64,000 nucleotides of DNA from Candidatus Zhuqueibacterota bacterium (GCA_016928775.1 JAFGKD010000033.1:1-64000), one strand, 5' to 3'. Shown: positions 55,218 through 64,000, counted from the stretch's first letter. The notes: generated by a model not told the origin, from the sequence alone. Numbers and translations: made by a program.

Positions 55218-56399
55218 TTAATCGCCCGTCAGAGCATTCACTATACTATCTTGTTGACCTTTTCTTTTATAGACTCGAGGCAATCGCCGGCCAAATCTCG
55301 AAATAACTTCATAGGACACCGAACCAATCAGTGCGGCGATATCGTGCGGCGATATTTCCTTGTCGCCATCCTCGCCCATCAACGTGACCGTATCTCCGAT
55401 TTGTATTTCCGGAAAATCAGTAATTTTGACAAATGTGGCATCCATACACAATCCACCGATGATGGGCAGAGACCGGCCATTCCACAATACATGGCCAATT
55501 TTGCTGAGCTTGCGGTCATAGCCGTCCGCATATCCGAGAGGGAGAATGGCGATTTTTTCCGGCTTTTCAGCGATAAATTTTCGACCATAGCCAACAGTAT
55601 CACCGCGCTCAATGTCCCGGATGCCGACGATCTGCGCCTTTACTGTCATCGCTGGCCTTAATGTGAATGGTTGCCGCACATCAAATGATGGCCAATAGCC
55701 ATAATTCATCAATCCCACACGCACCATGTTAAAATGTGATGTTGGCAAATCCAGGGTACCGCCGCTATTGGCCATGTGCCAGATGGGAATGTGAATGCCT
55801 TGCGCTTCAAGTTGCCGTTTGATATTCTTGATCCGTTCTATTTGTAAAAGTGCAAAACTTTTGTCCACCGCATCCGACATGGGAAAATGGGTAAAGGCGC
55901 CGACAAGTTCGATATTTGGTACATCCAGCCATTTGGGGATTTCTTTTGCTGCGCGCGAACAGTGCAGCCCAAACCGACTCATGCCCGTATCTATTTTTAA
56001 GTGAATTTTTGCGACGGTTCCGCGAGCGGCAGCCGATTTCGACAAGGCGCGCGCTACAGTGAGTTGGTCCACCATTTGTTCGATCTCAAGATCAATGACA
56101 TAGTCGCTCTGATCCGCATAAATAGTGCCGGTATTGAGAATCGGCGCTGTTATCCCGGCGCGGCGCAGCTCGTACGCTTCATCCAGCATCACAACACCGA
56201 GATAGTCTGCACCGCATCTGACAATTTCGCGCGCCATGGGCACGGCACCGAGGCCATAGCCGTTGGCTTTGACAACAGCCAACATTTTAACGTCACCAAG
56301 ATATTTTTTAATAGTGGAGACATTATGTGATACGGCGTCGAGGTCAATTTCAACCCAGGCCGGACGCAATAGTTTGTTTCGATAGTCCAGTTTTAGCAT
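55218..56399 (-). CDS. alr: Alanine racemase
   Basis: A 393-residue pyridoxal-phosphate enzyme making D-alanine for peptidoglycan. The cofactor lysine is K44 in VVKANGYGLGAV. The second-half catalytic Tyr is in DTVGYGRKF, and GLCMDATFV and ALIGSVSYEVISRFGRRLPRVY are family motifs (the last at the C-terminal end). The ATG at 56399 lies 8 bases after the stop of the glycosyltransferase gene; a longer frame to 56567 is rejected because it overlaps that gene. The two genes are one operon. The downstream end has no clear terminator. Confidence 0.95.
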   Translation of the reverse strand: MLKLDYRNKLLRPAWVEIDLDAVSHNVSTIKKYLGDVKMLAVVKANGYGLGAVPMAREIVRCGADYLGVVMLDEAYELRRAGITAPILNTGTIYADQSDYVIDLEIEQMVDQLTVARALSKSAAARGTVAKIHLKIDTGMSRFGLHCSRAAKEIPKWLDVPNIELVGAFTHFPMSDAVDKSFALLQIERIKNIKRQLEAQGIHIPIWHMANSGGTLDLPTSHFNMVRVGLMNYGYWPSFDVRQPFTLRPAMTVKAQIVGIRDIERGDTVGYGRKFIAEKPEKIAILPLGYADGYDRKLSKIGHVLWNGRSLPIIGGLCMDATFVKITDFPEIQIGDTVTLMGEDGDKEISPHDIAALIGSVSYEVISRFGRRLPRVYKRKGQQDSIVNALTGD

Positions 56400-56406
56400 A
56401 GCGACA

Positions 56407-57066
56407 CTATTCGTTTCCAGTTTGTTGCCGCTGGGTACAGATGCTGTCTTCCAGGCCGGTATAATAGCGATAAGTGGGGAAATTGACTTTCTCGACATGA
56501 AAAAGTGCTGATAAACGCGGCAGAAACTCGGATTCGGCAGAATATGACACTTGTTCAAAACCGCCACTGATCATGAACGCTTCTTTTTTGCCAAATAAAG
56601 TCGCACCAACGCAGCATTCGGAGATGTGAATTTTCTTTTGCGGATTGAAAGCATCCTGCACGTAAAACGACTCTTTCGGACCGATGAGTTCAATCCCGCC
56701 ATGAATAATATCGATGTGTGGATGTTTGCTCATATAATCAACGCGACATTCGAGATGCTCCGGTTTATATTCATCATCAGAATCGAGAAATGTGAGATAA
56801 TAGCCCAGGGCAGCATGTATGCCGATATTGCGTGTTGCCGACAAGCGACGTCGAGCGTGCTTCATATAGCGAAAATTCGGACGCTCCGTCACCCGGGGCA
56901 GGATATCCACATCCAGGCCATCCCGGCTGCCATCGTCGATGATGAGCAGCTCCCACTCATCAATGGTTTGTGCTTCAACAGAAGCGATAGCACGCTGAAT
57001 GAGATGCCGCCTGTTGTGCACCGGCAGAATAATTGACACGAGGGGTTTGTTAAGATCAAAAGCCAT
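56407..57066 (-). CDS. Family 2 glycosyltransferase
   Basis: A 219-residue GT-A type transferase that should act on the cytoplasmic side of the membrane. The motifs are VSIILPVHNRRHLI near the start, LLIIDDGSRDG (nucleotide binding) at about 35-45, and LDSDDEYKP (the DxD metal site) near 93. It lacks membrane segments. The donor and acceptor cannot be read. It precedes alr by 7 bases on the same strand; a link to peptidoglycan or envelope polysaccharide is possible but unproven. Confidence 0.9.
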   Translation of the reverse strand: MAFDLNKPLVSIILPVHNRRHLIQRAIASVEAQTIDEWELLIIDDGSRDGLDVDILPRVTERPNFRYMKHARRRLSATRNIGIHAALGYYLTFLDSDDEYKPEHLECRVDYMSKHPHIDIIHGGIELIGPKESFYVQDAFNPQKKIHISECCVGATLFGKKEAFMISGGFEQVSYSAESEFLPRLSALFHVEKVNFPTYRYYTGLEDSICTQRQQTGNE

Positions 57067-57214
57067 TCGACAATTACATTATTTATTGCAACCGCAACTT
57101 GCCATAAAGCAAAAAAGAATACGAATGATACAAAAACATGAGACGGGATGCAAACAAAAAATTGGTCGATGTGTAAAACCTCAGGTTTGGGTGTTCAGGC
57201 CAAAACTTGGAGAA

Positions 57215-57240
57215 TGTCGAAAAAAGCCATCACTTCGACA
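57215..57240. repeat. Inverted repeat in gene-free stretch
   Basis: TGTCGAA at 57215-57221 and TTCGACA at 57234-57240 are perfect inverted repeats, 12 bases apart. No T-run follows. It lies between the glycosyltransferase and the persulfide-dioxygenase genes, next to dispersed-repeat copy C. Function unknown. Confidence 0.45.
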
Positions 57241-57266
57241 AGAACTTCTGCAACATGCATATCCGT

Positions 57267-57316
57267 GGCTTGCAAACTTTGCAAAAAAAATACGATGTTG
57301 CAGATTTGTAGTACGG
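57267..57316 (+). repeat. Dispersed repeat, copy C
   Basis: The second full copy of the 50-base element at 111-160: 46 of 50 bases agree without gaps, including GATGTTGCAGATTTGTAGT. It is preceded by ATCCGTGG (57261-57268), the same motif seen around copies A and B. It ends 15 bases before the stop of the minus-strand dioxygenase-type gene at 57331, so the end of that gene may have been shaped by the repeat. Confidence 0.8.
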
Positions 57317-57330
57317 GTAACCTCCGCCTG

Positions 57331-58767
57331 CTAAATTCGCTCACCGTTTGTGCTTCCGGAAAAGCGCGGTCCATGCGGCATATAACACACTCGACATACC
57401 GGTGCGTGACCTGCAGCACTATATCCCGTCATACCACCAGCAAGATTGCTGATCGAAGTAAATCCTTTTTGCTCCAGAATACTGGCGCCCAGACTGGAGC
57501 GATTGCCCGTGCTGCACAACAAGTGGATCGGCATATTCGGAGCCAGCTCACGGTAACGAACACGCAGATCCGGCGCTGGAATATTGATCGAGCCAGTGAT
57601 ATGGTAATTTTCATACTCACTGATCGCTCGGACATCGACAAGTGCTATCTTGTCTCCACCTGAAATCGTGTCGTGCAATTCTTCGGCAGAAAGCAGTCCA
57701 ATATGCTTTGTGGTAAAGCCGGCTTTCACCCACGACACCGTACCTCCATCCAGGTAGCCGATGATGCGATCGAGCCCGACCTTTCGCAACCAATCTGTCG
57801 CTTCATGCGCCTGCTGTACCTCATCAACAACCAACAAAATATCACGATCAAAGGGTAAAACCCAGCCGGCAAAAGTAGCAAAATTGCCATTGAGATCATT
57901 ATGATAGGAATTCGGAATATGATGCCCGGCATAGGCATCATAATTCCGCACATCCAGAACAATAGTATTGCCGTCTTTTATGCTGTCTTGAAATAGTGCG
58001 GCTGGTAGAGCTGCTAATGGCGGCAGATTGTCGACCAGCGTTGGACCATCGCGATTGATGTCGCTGCAGCGACTAAAGTGATCCGGTGCTTGTGGCATGC
58101 CTTGCGTCAGAGATTGAATAAAATCATCACGATCGCGAATCTGCAGCGCAGCATTAAATCGTCGTTCATATCCAATCGTACTGGTACGCTTTGCGCCCAT
58201 GGCGCGTCCGCAAAGCGAGCCGGCTCCGTGAGCAGGGTAAACCTCGCAAAAATCGGGTAATTTTAGCAATTTTTGATGCAAGCTGTCATAAAGCTTGCCA
58301 GCAAGTTCGTGCGCCAAATCGGGAAACAGATCTGGGCGTCCCACATCTCCCACAAACAGAGTGTCGCCACAGAACAAACCTGCCGGCTCCTGACTGCGCG
58401 CTGTATCGGTCACAACATAGGCGATGTGCTCGGGGGTGTGACCGGGAACTTGAAGGACATTCAAAACCATATCTTCAATGTTAATGGTGTCATTTTCGGC
58501 CAGCGCAATATGATCGAAACGGCATTCAGCCGATTTTGGCGCATAAATTTTCGCACCGGTTTTTTTCGCCAGGTCCATATGACCTGAAATAAAATCCGCG
58601 TGCAGATGGGTTTCAAGAATATGCGTGATCTTCATTTCCAGCGCTTCGGCAGCATCCAGATAGACCTGAACATCTCGTTGCGGATCAACAATTGCACAGC
58701 TTTTGGTACCACCAAGCAGGTAAGAACTGTGCGAAATTCCTTTCACGAAAAATTGCTGGATAATCAT
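57331..58767 (-). CDS. Persulfide dioxygenase with two rhodanese domains
   Basis: A 478-residue protein. Residues 1-235 are a metallo-beta-lactamase fold of the ETHE1/persulfide dioxygenase group with metal ligands H54, H56, D58, H110, D135 and H180 (THLHAD, VPGHTPEH, CGDTLF, YPAHGAG). A first rhodanese (about 255-350) lacks the active-site Cys (D315 region). A second (365-455) has C418 in LLCSTGNRSS. The enzyme should oxidise persulfide (GSSH) to sulfite and the rhodanese transfers sulfur. The ATG at 58767 follows AAGGAGAGACAG; a longer frame to 58845 is rejected. It sits after the SLC13 gene on the same strand. Confidence 0.9.
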   Translation of the reverse strand: MIIQQFFVKGISHSSYLLGGTKSCAIVDPQRDVQVYLDAAEALEMKITHILETHLHADFISGHMDLAKKTGAKIYAPKSAECRFDHIALAENDTINIEDMVLNVLQVPGHTPEHIAYVVTDTARSQEPAGLFCGDTLFVGDVGRPDLFPDLAHELAGKLYDSLHQKLLKLPDFCEVYPAHGAGSLCGRAMGAKRTSTIGYERRFNAALQIRDRDDFIQSLTQGMPQAPDHFSRCSDINRDGPTLVDNLPPLAALPAALFQDSIKDGNTIVLDVRNYDAYAGHHIPNSYHNDLNGNFATFAGWVLPFDRDILLVVDEVQQAHEATDWLRKVGLDRIIGYLDGGTVSWVKAGFTTKHIGLLSAEELHDTISGGDKIALVDVRAISEYENYHITGSINIPAPDLRVRYRELAPNMPIHLLCSTGNRSSLGASILEQKGFTSISNLAGGMTGYSAAGHAPVCRVCYMPHGPRFSGSTNGERI

Positions 58768-58810
58768 CTGTCTCTCCTCTTTTTGTATAGAGTTTTGTTC
58801 AATGTAATGA

Positions 58811-60601
58811 TCAAAGATAAATGAGATATATACCACTTGTGACAATAACGATAAAAATGATCGTCATCAAGCCGCCCGCCTTCAAATAGTCGATATTTCG
58901 GTATCCTCCGGGTGACATCAGCAAGGCATTCACCTGATGTGTGGGAAGCAAAAAAGAATTGGAGGCACAAACAGCTACGAGCAAGGCCAAAGCCCGCGGA
59001 TTAACACCGCTCATCGTCCCCATCATCATCACCAATGGCACCAGCAAAACAGTTGCTGCGACATTGGACATAAAAAGAGAAAAGAGCGTTGCCAATATGG
59101 CGACAGCTAAAAGCAACAATATCGTATGGCTGCCGTGCAGCCAGGACATGAGCTGTTGGGCGATAAAAGCAGCCGTGCCGGTGCGCTCCATTGCAATTCC
59201 CAACGGGATGAGGCCGGCAAGCAGAAAGACGGTTTGCCACTCGATAGCCCGGTATGCTTCATCAATCGATAAAACTTTAAGCAAGATCATTGCCAGCGCA
59301 CCGGTCATCAAAGCCACGGCAAGGTGAAAGCCCGAGATTGCCAATGCAATGGCCCCCAAAAAGCAGAGCAGAGCGGTGACGGGTTTATTCTGCCGTGTGC
59401 GGTCTGCTTCTATTGGTGTGACGAGGACACATGTGCGGTTATCACCCAGAGTCTTCAAGTTGTCCCATGGACCGAACAGGATAATGGCATCCCCGGGTTG
59501 CAAAACCTGGTCTGAAAAATCCTCCCGATATTCCTCCGTTCCGCGCATCAATAGAATCGGCTCCACGCCAAATGTCTTTCGAACAGCAATGTCACGAATG
59601 GATTTTCCGGCAAAAGGGGAAAGGGGTGGTATAATAATCTCGGCAAAACCGCACGTTTGGTTGAATTGAAATTTGGCCAATTTTTTTGATTCTATCGGGA
59701 AGAGTAAATGATAGTCAGCGACCAGTTTTTCTACATCCAAACGATCCCCCAAAAGCACGAGAATTTGTCCTTCGACAAAGCGGCTATAGCGCCAGGGAGC
59801 GTACAAAATGTCCTCACCTTCAATCAGCGACAGAATATGGAGATTGTATAGAGAGCGAAACTGCACATCCTCCCGTGTTTTATTGATGATGGCGCTGTCT
59901 TTTGGAATACGACAGTAAAAGATCGAAGATGGCAAGCGCCATGTATCGATGAGCTCTTGCTGCACGCCTTTTGATGTATCCGCGACAGACTTTGCAGGCA
60001 AAACAAACCGGCCAAACACCAGGAAATAAAAGACGCCGGATGCCAGCAATAATACTCCCAGAGGTGTCACACTAAAAAGCCCGTATTTTGCCTGATCACC
60101 CTGAAGCAACAGATCGTTCAAAATGATCAATGGTCCGGAGCCAACCATGCTCATTGTGCCGCCTAAAATAGCAGAAAAACCGAGGGGCATCATCAAGCGA
60201 GATGGACTAATCTGATTGGTGCGTGAAATTTTCAGCAAGGCGGGCAAAAAGAGAACTGCCGCTCCGATGTTCTGCATAAAAGCGGAAAGAAAACCAACTG
60301 TTGTGGCGATCACAGCGATCAATCGCTTTTCACTTGATCCGGCGATACGCATGATGTATCGAGTCGCATAATTCATCGCGCCGGATCGGTCGATGCCATA
60401 GCCGAGGATCATCACAGCAATCATGGAGATCACCGCATTGCTGGCGAATCCGGAAAAAGCCTCCTTTGCCGGCACGAGACCCAACCAGGCCAGACCTAAC
60501 AAAATGAGTATGGCGATGATATCCACACGAAAAATTTCAAAAACAAAAAGCAGGACGGTGATGGCAAGAACAGAGAGAACCAGAATGATTTCAGTGGTCA
60601 T
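58811..60601 (-). CDS. SLC13-type transporter with TrkA-C domains
   Basis: A 596-residue inner-membrane protein of the divalent anion (SLC13/DASS) group. The N-terminal half has several spans to about 190 and the C-terminal half another set (about 400-590), with the family pattern NVAATVLLVPLVMM. Between them two TrkA-C (RCK-C) regulatory domains lie at about 210-290 and 300-380 (LGDRLDVEKLVAD, PGDAIILFGPWDN). This architecture is common in sulfate or dicarboxylate transporters. AAAGGC precedes the ATG at 60601. The persulfide dioxygenase gene 43 bases downstream suggests a sulfur anion such as sulfite or sulfate, but that is inference. Confidence 0.88.
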   Translation of the reverse strand: MTTEIILVLSVLAITVLLFVFEIFRVDIIAILILLGLAWLGLVPAKEAFSGFASNAVISMIAVMILGYGIDRSGAMNYATRYIMRIAGSSEKRLIAVIATTVGFLSAFMQNIGAAVLFLPALLKISRTNQISPSRLMMPLGFSAILGGTMSMVGSGPLIILNDLLLQGDQAKYGLFSVTPLGVLLLASGVFYFLVFGRFVLPAKSVADTSKGVQQELIDTWRLPSSIFYCRIPKDSAIINKTREDVQFRSLYNLHILSLIEGEDILYAPWRYSRFVEGQILVLLGDRLDVEKLVADYHLLFPIESKKLAKFQFNQTCGFAEIIIPPLSPFAGKSIRDIAVRKTFGVEPILLMRGTEEYREDFSDQVLQPGDAIILFGPWDNLKTLGDNRTCVLVTPIEADRTRQNKPVTALLCFLGAIALAISGFHLAVALMTGALAMILLKVLSIDEAYRAIEWQTVFLLAGLIPLGIAMERTGTAAFIAQQLMSWLHGSHTILLLLAVAILATLFSLFMSNVAATVLLVPLVMMMGTMSGVNPRALALLVAVCASNSFLLPTHQVNALLMSPGGYRNIDYLKAGGLMTIIFIVIVTSGIYLIYL

Positions 60602-60727
60602 GAGAGCGCCTTTAAAGCAAAAAGAAATGCTGTACGCTTGAAAAAGTATGATACAATCTCGAAAAAATCAAGCTAAAAACAGTCGGGTAAAAGCTCGACA
60701 AAAAATGCGACTCGTGGTCAGCATGTG

Positions 60728-60751
60728 CGCCCAGGATGGATATCCCGGGCG
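60728..60751 (-). terminator. Hairpin after nucleotide-sugar dehydrogenase gene
   Basis: On the minus strand, CGCCC...GGGCG flank a GGAT/ATCC inner stem, interrupted by one mismatch. The hairpin lies about 8 bases past the stop of the gene at 60759. No T-run follows on that strand, so it is a probable but unproven transcript end. Confidence 0.4.
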
Positions 60752-60758
60752 ATCGTCG

Positions 60759-62411
60759 CTAATGCCTCTTTTCTTTCACTGCTTTTTTGATCCGGTTTAC
60801 ATGTCCTCTTCCCAATCCCTTCACTTCGCAGCCCAGCTCAAAGTACCGTTTTATCGCCGCATCATCGAGTATGCCGAAGCAATCGATTATGGCAGCGGAT
60901 TTGCCAATTTTGCTGACGACGTTATCAGGATCGAGCTTGAGATACTGTTCATGGCGCACTGCAAAAATGACCGTATCAACATTCCTGAGTGCCTCATCAA
61001 GGTCCTGGATAATCCGAAGGTTCTTTAATTTTTGCTGATTGCGAAAAAAACGCGACAGGGAGTAACCGGGCGACGGGTAGGTATCCTGTGATTCAAACTC
61101 CCACCAATGCTGAACATAAGGATCGTGAACGCGGAGTTCTGCTCCCATCTCGGTCAGTTTACGCACAATAATTTCCGAGCCGCTATAGCGGGTATCGCCA
61201 ACGTCTTCGCGGTAGGAAGCACCGAGCAGGAGTACTTCAGCGGCGGCAATGGGTCGATCCATGTTGCGCAGCGCATCCCGTATCATCTGGGCCACGCGTA
61301 AGGCGCGAGTATCGTTGATGTTGATTGCCATAGGCGTGATCTTGAAAATGCTGTCGTCAAATCCCAGAATGTGTTTATAGGCCCACATCCCAAGTCCGCC
61401 ATCTTTCGGCAGACAGTAGCCGCCAATTCCTGGCCCCGGGAAGATTATATTACTATGGGTTGGCCGAACCTTGATGGCTTTGAGGACCTTGATTAAATCC
61501 ACGCCGTTCTGTTCGGCAAACCGGCTCCATTCGTCAAGAAAGGCGAGGATGGTGGCGCGATAGCTGTTTTCAACAATTTTTGCGGTCTCGGATTCAATTG
61601 GGCGATCGAGGACTGTGAGCGGGAATTCCCTGGTATTCAAGACCTCATTGAGGAATTTGGTCACGCGCTGCCTGGACTCCTCGTTAACACCGCTGCACAC
61701 GCGCCAGAAATCGCGGATACTTTTTACATATTCCCGGCCAGGCATGACGCGTTCGTAGCTATGGGCGAGCAGGGGTTGCGTGGTGATTCCCCGTTTCTCA
61801 AAGGTTTTTTTCATGATCGGGTAGGCGATTTGCTCGGTCGTGCCCGGAGCGACTGTCGTTTCAATGAGCACAAGTGCTGAAGGCGGCACTTTTTCGGCTA
61901 TCGTATGCAGAGATTTTTCCAGAGCCTCCATGTCAGTCCGCCCGGTTTTGAGATCGCCAAGCGACTCCTTGAGATAATCGCACTGGACATCCACAATGAC
62001 CACATCGGCAAGCGAGAGCGCATCTTCGTTAAATGTTGCAACGAGTGTCTTTTTATCGAGTACACAGCGACGTATCATGGGCTCCACTTCGGGATCTTCG
62101 GCCTTGACCGGAGATTCCCCCCGGTTCAGGAGTTTGATCTTCCAAAAGCTCCGTACGCTCGGACGTTGAATCCCGATGACAAATTTACTGCTTTCTCCGG
62201 TTTTTTCGCCAACCGTATCCGCCACAATCGCAGCCATAACTGCTCCCACAAAGCCAACACCCACGACAATAACGATCTCCTTACCCTCGGCTCTGGCCTT
62301 GTCAGTCAACCGCTTCAGCCGCTCAAGCTCGGGAGCATATTCGGCTTTTTCCGGAATAGCAAACACTTCTCCATTTGGACTTTTTGATTCGAGTTTTTTC
62401 GTTTTTTCCAC
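60759..62411 (-). CDS. UDP-glucose/GDP-mannose dehydrogenase family protein
   Basis: A 550-residue NAD-dependent oxidase of a nucleotide-sugar 6-hydroxyl to a uronate, a step in polysaccharide precursor synthesis. The Rossmann motif VGVGFVGAV is near 50-58, the ETTVAPGTTEQI segment near 185, and the active-site Cys is C333 in GIGGYCLPKD, with the conserved Lys and Asn in ETAKIVENSYRA. About 45 residues of charged sequence precede the Rossmann fold, longer than usual. I start at the GTG at 62411, because AAAGGTGG lies five bases before it; the GTG at 62420 would overlap that site. No other polysaccharide gene adjoins it. Confidence 0.9.
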   Translation of the reverse strand: MEKTKKLESKSPNGEVFAIPEKAEYAPELERLKRLTDKARAEGKEIVIVVGVGFVGAVMAAIVADTVGEKTGESSKFVIGIQRPSVRSFWKIKLLNRGESPVKAEDPEVEPMIRRCVLDKKTLVATFNEDALSLADVVIVDVQCDYLKESLGDLKTGRTDMEALEKSLHTIAEKVPPSALVLIETTVAPGTTEQIAYPIMKKTFEKRGITTQPLLAHSYERVMPGREYVKSIRDFWRVCSGVNEESRQRVTKFLNEVLNTREFPLTVLDRPIESETAKIVENSYRATILAFLDEWSRFAEQNGVDLIKVLKAIKVRPTHSNIIFPGPGIGGYCLPKDGGLGMWAYKHILGFDDSIFKITPMAININDTRALRVAQMIRDALRNMDRPIAAAEVLLLGASYREDVGDTRYSGSEIIVRKLTEMGAELRVHDPYVQHWWEFESQDTYPSPGYSLSRFFRNQQKLKNLRIIQDLDEALRNVDTVIFAVRHEQYLKLDPDNVVSKIGKSAAIIDCFGILDDAAIKRYFELGCEVKGLGRGHVNRIKKAVKEKRH

Positions 62412-62482
62412 AATAGCCACCTTTCATTCAATAGAGTCGAATTGCGTTGATTTGAGACGAAAAAGAGAGTACAATTACAAAA

Positions 62483-62497
62483 ATTTTCCGGGAAAAT
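62483..62497. promoter_or_regulatory. Palindrome between divergent genes
   Basis: ATTTTCC-G-GGAAAAT is a perfect 15-base palindrome. It lies 72 bases before the minus-strand dehydrogenase start and 73 before the RlmD-type ATG, so it could be an operator or a shared element between two divergent promoters. Low confidence, because only symmetry supports it. Confidence 0.35.
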
Positions 62498-62570
62498 CAA
62501 GGAGAAAACAGTCTGTGTAGCAAGACCTCATATGGTTTGCATTTAGAGCACATATTATTTAACTTGGAGT

Positions 62571-64000
62571 ATGCACGATACAAAGATAAAGAAACACCAG
62601 AAAGTCGAGCTCACGATCGTTTCGCTGGCCTTTGGCGGGCAAGGCGTCGCGCGTATCAATGATTATGTTGTTTTTGTCAGGGATGCGCTCCCCGGACAAA
62701 GGGTGCAAGCGCTCATCACTCGCACAAAAAAAAGCTATGCCGAAGCTCGCGTTATTCAGGTACTCAGTGAATCTCCGTTTGCTGTTCAGCCACGATGTTC
62801 TCATTTTAAAAATTGCGGCGGATGTCTTTTGCAGCATTTGCGCTATGATGAACAAATCAAGGCCAAAAGCGCTCAGGTGGCGGATATACTCCGGCGAATT
62901 GGTGGCCTCGATAAATTTGAGCTCTTTCCAACACGACCGGCAGAAAACATCTTTTACTATCGCAATAAAATGGAATTTTCCTTTTCGCGCCATCGATGGC
63001 TCACGCAGGAAGAAATTGATTCCGGACGCAAGATCGAACCACAAACACATGTCCTTGGCCTGCATGCAAGGGGGTTTTATGACAAGGTGGTTGATATCAA
63101 AGAGTGCCATCTGGTGAATCCCGTCGCAGCAGAGATTTGTGCTGCTGTGAGAACGTTCGCTCAGCAGAGCAATGAGCCCGTTTACAGCACCTCGGATCAC
63201 GCCGGCTTTTGGCGATTTCTTGTTGTCAGGCCGAGCATCGGAACATCGGATCTGATGGTCAATATAGTGACCTCCAGGTTTGATCCCCACATTGCAGAAC
63301 AGCTCAAAACAAAATTAATGAGTGAATTCCCTGCACTTACCAGTCTGATAAACGGCATCAGTACAAGCAAAGCCAATGTAGCTTTTAGTGAGCACGAATA
63401 CCTGCTTGCCGGAAAGCCGACAATCACGGAAAAGCTCGGCCCCTACTCATTTGTGATTTCAGCGAATTCTTTTTTTCAAACGAATACGCACCAGGCTAAC
63501 CGCCTGTATGACATTGCTTTAGAGTGCGCGGAATTCCACGGCAACGAACTGGTTTACGATTTATATTGCGGCGCTGGCACAATTTCCATCTTTATGAGTC
63601 CACATGTGAAACGTGTTATCGGATTCGAATCGGTAGAAGCGGCTGTCTCGAATGCGCGTGAGAATTGTCAGCTCAACTCGATTACAAATTGTCATTTTGT
63701 GCTCGGTGATTTAAAAGATGTATTAAATCGTACGTCCGCAGTTGTTTCGGAATATGGTCAGCCGGACGTTGTTGTTGTTGATCCTCCTCGCGGAGGCATG
63801 CATCCGAGAACCGTAAAAGATGTGCTCGCTCTCAAACCGAAAAGAATTGTCCATGTATCCTGCAATCCGGCAACCCTGGCGCGAGAACTGGCGGCTTTTT
63901 GTGAAACTGACTATCGCTTGACAAAAGTTCAACCCGTCGACATGTTCCCGCATACAGCGCACATAGAAGTGGTGGCCCAGCTCGTTCGGCAAAATTCGTG
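62571..64000 (+). CDS. RlmD/TrmA-family RNA uracil-C5 methyltransferase (runs off the end)
   Basis: The reading frame is open for 476 codons to the window end, so the last few residues are missing. It methylates uridine C5 in 23S rRNA (RlmD group) or tRNA, using S-adenosylmethionine. An N-terminal TRAM domain (about 10-66) is followed by the [4Fe-4S] cysteines C76, C82, C85 and C179. The methyltransferase domain has LYCGAGTISIF, DPPR at 404-407, the nucleophile C431 (VSCNPATLARE) and the base E466 (TAHIEVV). GGAG is only one base before the ATG, too close for a usual site. The exact target (23S U1939 or another) is not settled. Confidence 0.9.
   Translation, partial: MHDTKIKKHQKVELTIVSLAFGGQGVARINDYVVFVRDALPGQRVQALITRTKKSYAEARVIQVLSESPFAVQPRCSHFKNCGGCLLQHLRYDEQIKAKSAQVADILRRIGGLDKFELFPTRPAENIFYYRNKMEFSFSRHRWLTQEEIDSGRKIEPQTHVLGLHARGFYDKVVDIKECHLVNPVAAEICAAVRTFAQQSNEPVYSTSDHAGFWRFLVVRPSIGTSDLMVNIVTSRFDPHIAEQLKTKLMSEFPALTSLINGISTSKANVAFSEHEYLLAGKPTITEKLGPYSFVISANSFFQTNTHQANRLYDIALECAEFHGNELVYDLYCGAGTISIFMSPHVKRVIGFESVEAAVSNARENCQLNSITNCHFVLGDLKDVLNRTSAVVSEYGQPDVVVVDPPRGGMHPRTVKDVLALKPKRIVHVSCNPATLARELAAFCETDYRLTKVQPVDMFPHTAHIEVVAQLVRQNS

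Noticed and set aside
56400..56567. N-terminal 56-residue extension of alanine racemase
   Set aside because: It overlaps the glycosyltransferase gene, and the family begins at the ATG at 56399.
62559..63290. 243-codon minus-strand open frame opposite the RNA methyltransferase
   Set aside because: The plus-strand frame across the same bases has TRAM, iron-sulfur and methyltransferase motifs; the minus frame has none and no start signals.

Overview
This window reads as a chromosomal segment of a Gram-negative, probably uncultured bacterium. It carries many lipoproteins, outer-membrane barrels, TonB-type C-terminal domains, DegP/HtrA and a complete Bat (aerotolerance-type) operon. The Bat locus, a PurS-PurL fusion, a PorV/FadL-like barrel and dispersed CCGTGG-type repeats suggest the FCB superphylum (Calditrichota/KSB1-like). 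That placement is inference only. I see no phage, insertion sequence or CRISPR array. Genes are densely packed: plus strand from about 0.5 to 50.2 kb, minus strand from 50.3 to 62.4 kb, then plus again for a gene that runs off the end.

Layout. 1-506: gene-free, with a dispersed repeat and a purine-gene promoter. 0.5-6 kb: purSL, purQ, a UVR-motif protein and a PfpI/ferritin-like fusion. 6-10.5 kb: an outer-membrane protein, a ComF-type phosphoribosyltransferase, gap, tpiA, secG and a tRNA-Leu(GAG). 10.6-16.8 kb: a TPR protein, a Tat-type DUF362 protein with a NapH/NapG-like polyferredoxin, an acyl-CoA ligase and a STAS-histidine-kinase-ATPase regulator. 16.9-20.2 kb: four small, mostly unrecognised genes (one DUF2914), a membrane zinc peptidase and lipB. 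20.4-28.7 kb: a protein-quality-control block of grpE-dnaJ, htrA/degP, an FmdB zinc ribbon, dnaK and clpB. 28.7-40.4 kb: the Bat locus (TPR lipoprotein, BatD-like, MoxR, DUF58, TPR/SurA_N lipoprotein, second BatD-like, BatA, BatB, BatC, BatD, BatE, TonB-type protein). 40.6-46.3 kb: cell-envelope proteins (Ser/Arg-rich lipoprotein, FadL/PorV-like barrel, TonB_C lipoprotein, two barrels, a CxxCH lipoprotein). 46.4-50.2 kb: an HD/OB nuclease, a LOV-SpoIIE phosphatase and a divergent cell-wall amidase. 50.3-62.4 kb (minus): a hybrid histidine kinase with a FIST protein, alr with a glycosyltransferase, a persulfide-dioxygenase/rhodanese protein, an SLC13/TrkA-C transporter and a nucleotide-sugar dehydrogenase. 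End: an RlmD-type 23S rRNA methyltransferase.

Most notable signals. Both grpE-dnaJ and dnaK are preceded by near-perfect sigma-54 (-24/-12) elements, TGGCAT-N5-TTGCA, suggesting RpoN control of the main chaperones. A LOV photoreceptor joined to a PP2C phosphatase and a separate STAS/ATPase fusion point to a light-linked partner-switching system. Three BatD-like proteins and a SurA_N lipoprotein sit in the Bat operon. A 50-bp element near position 111 recurs at 57267 with 46 of 50 bases identical, and a related inverted piece lies at 47.35 kb.
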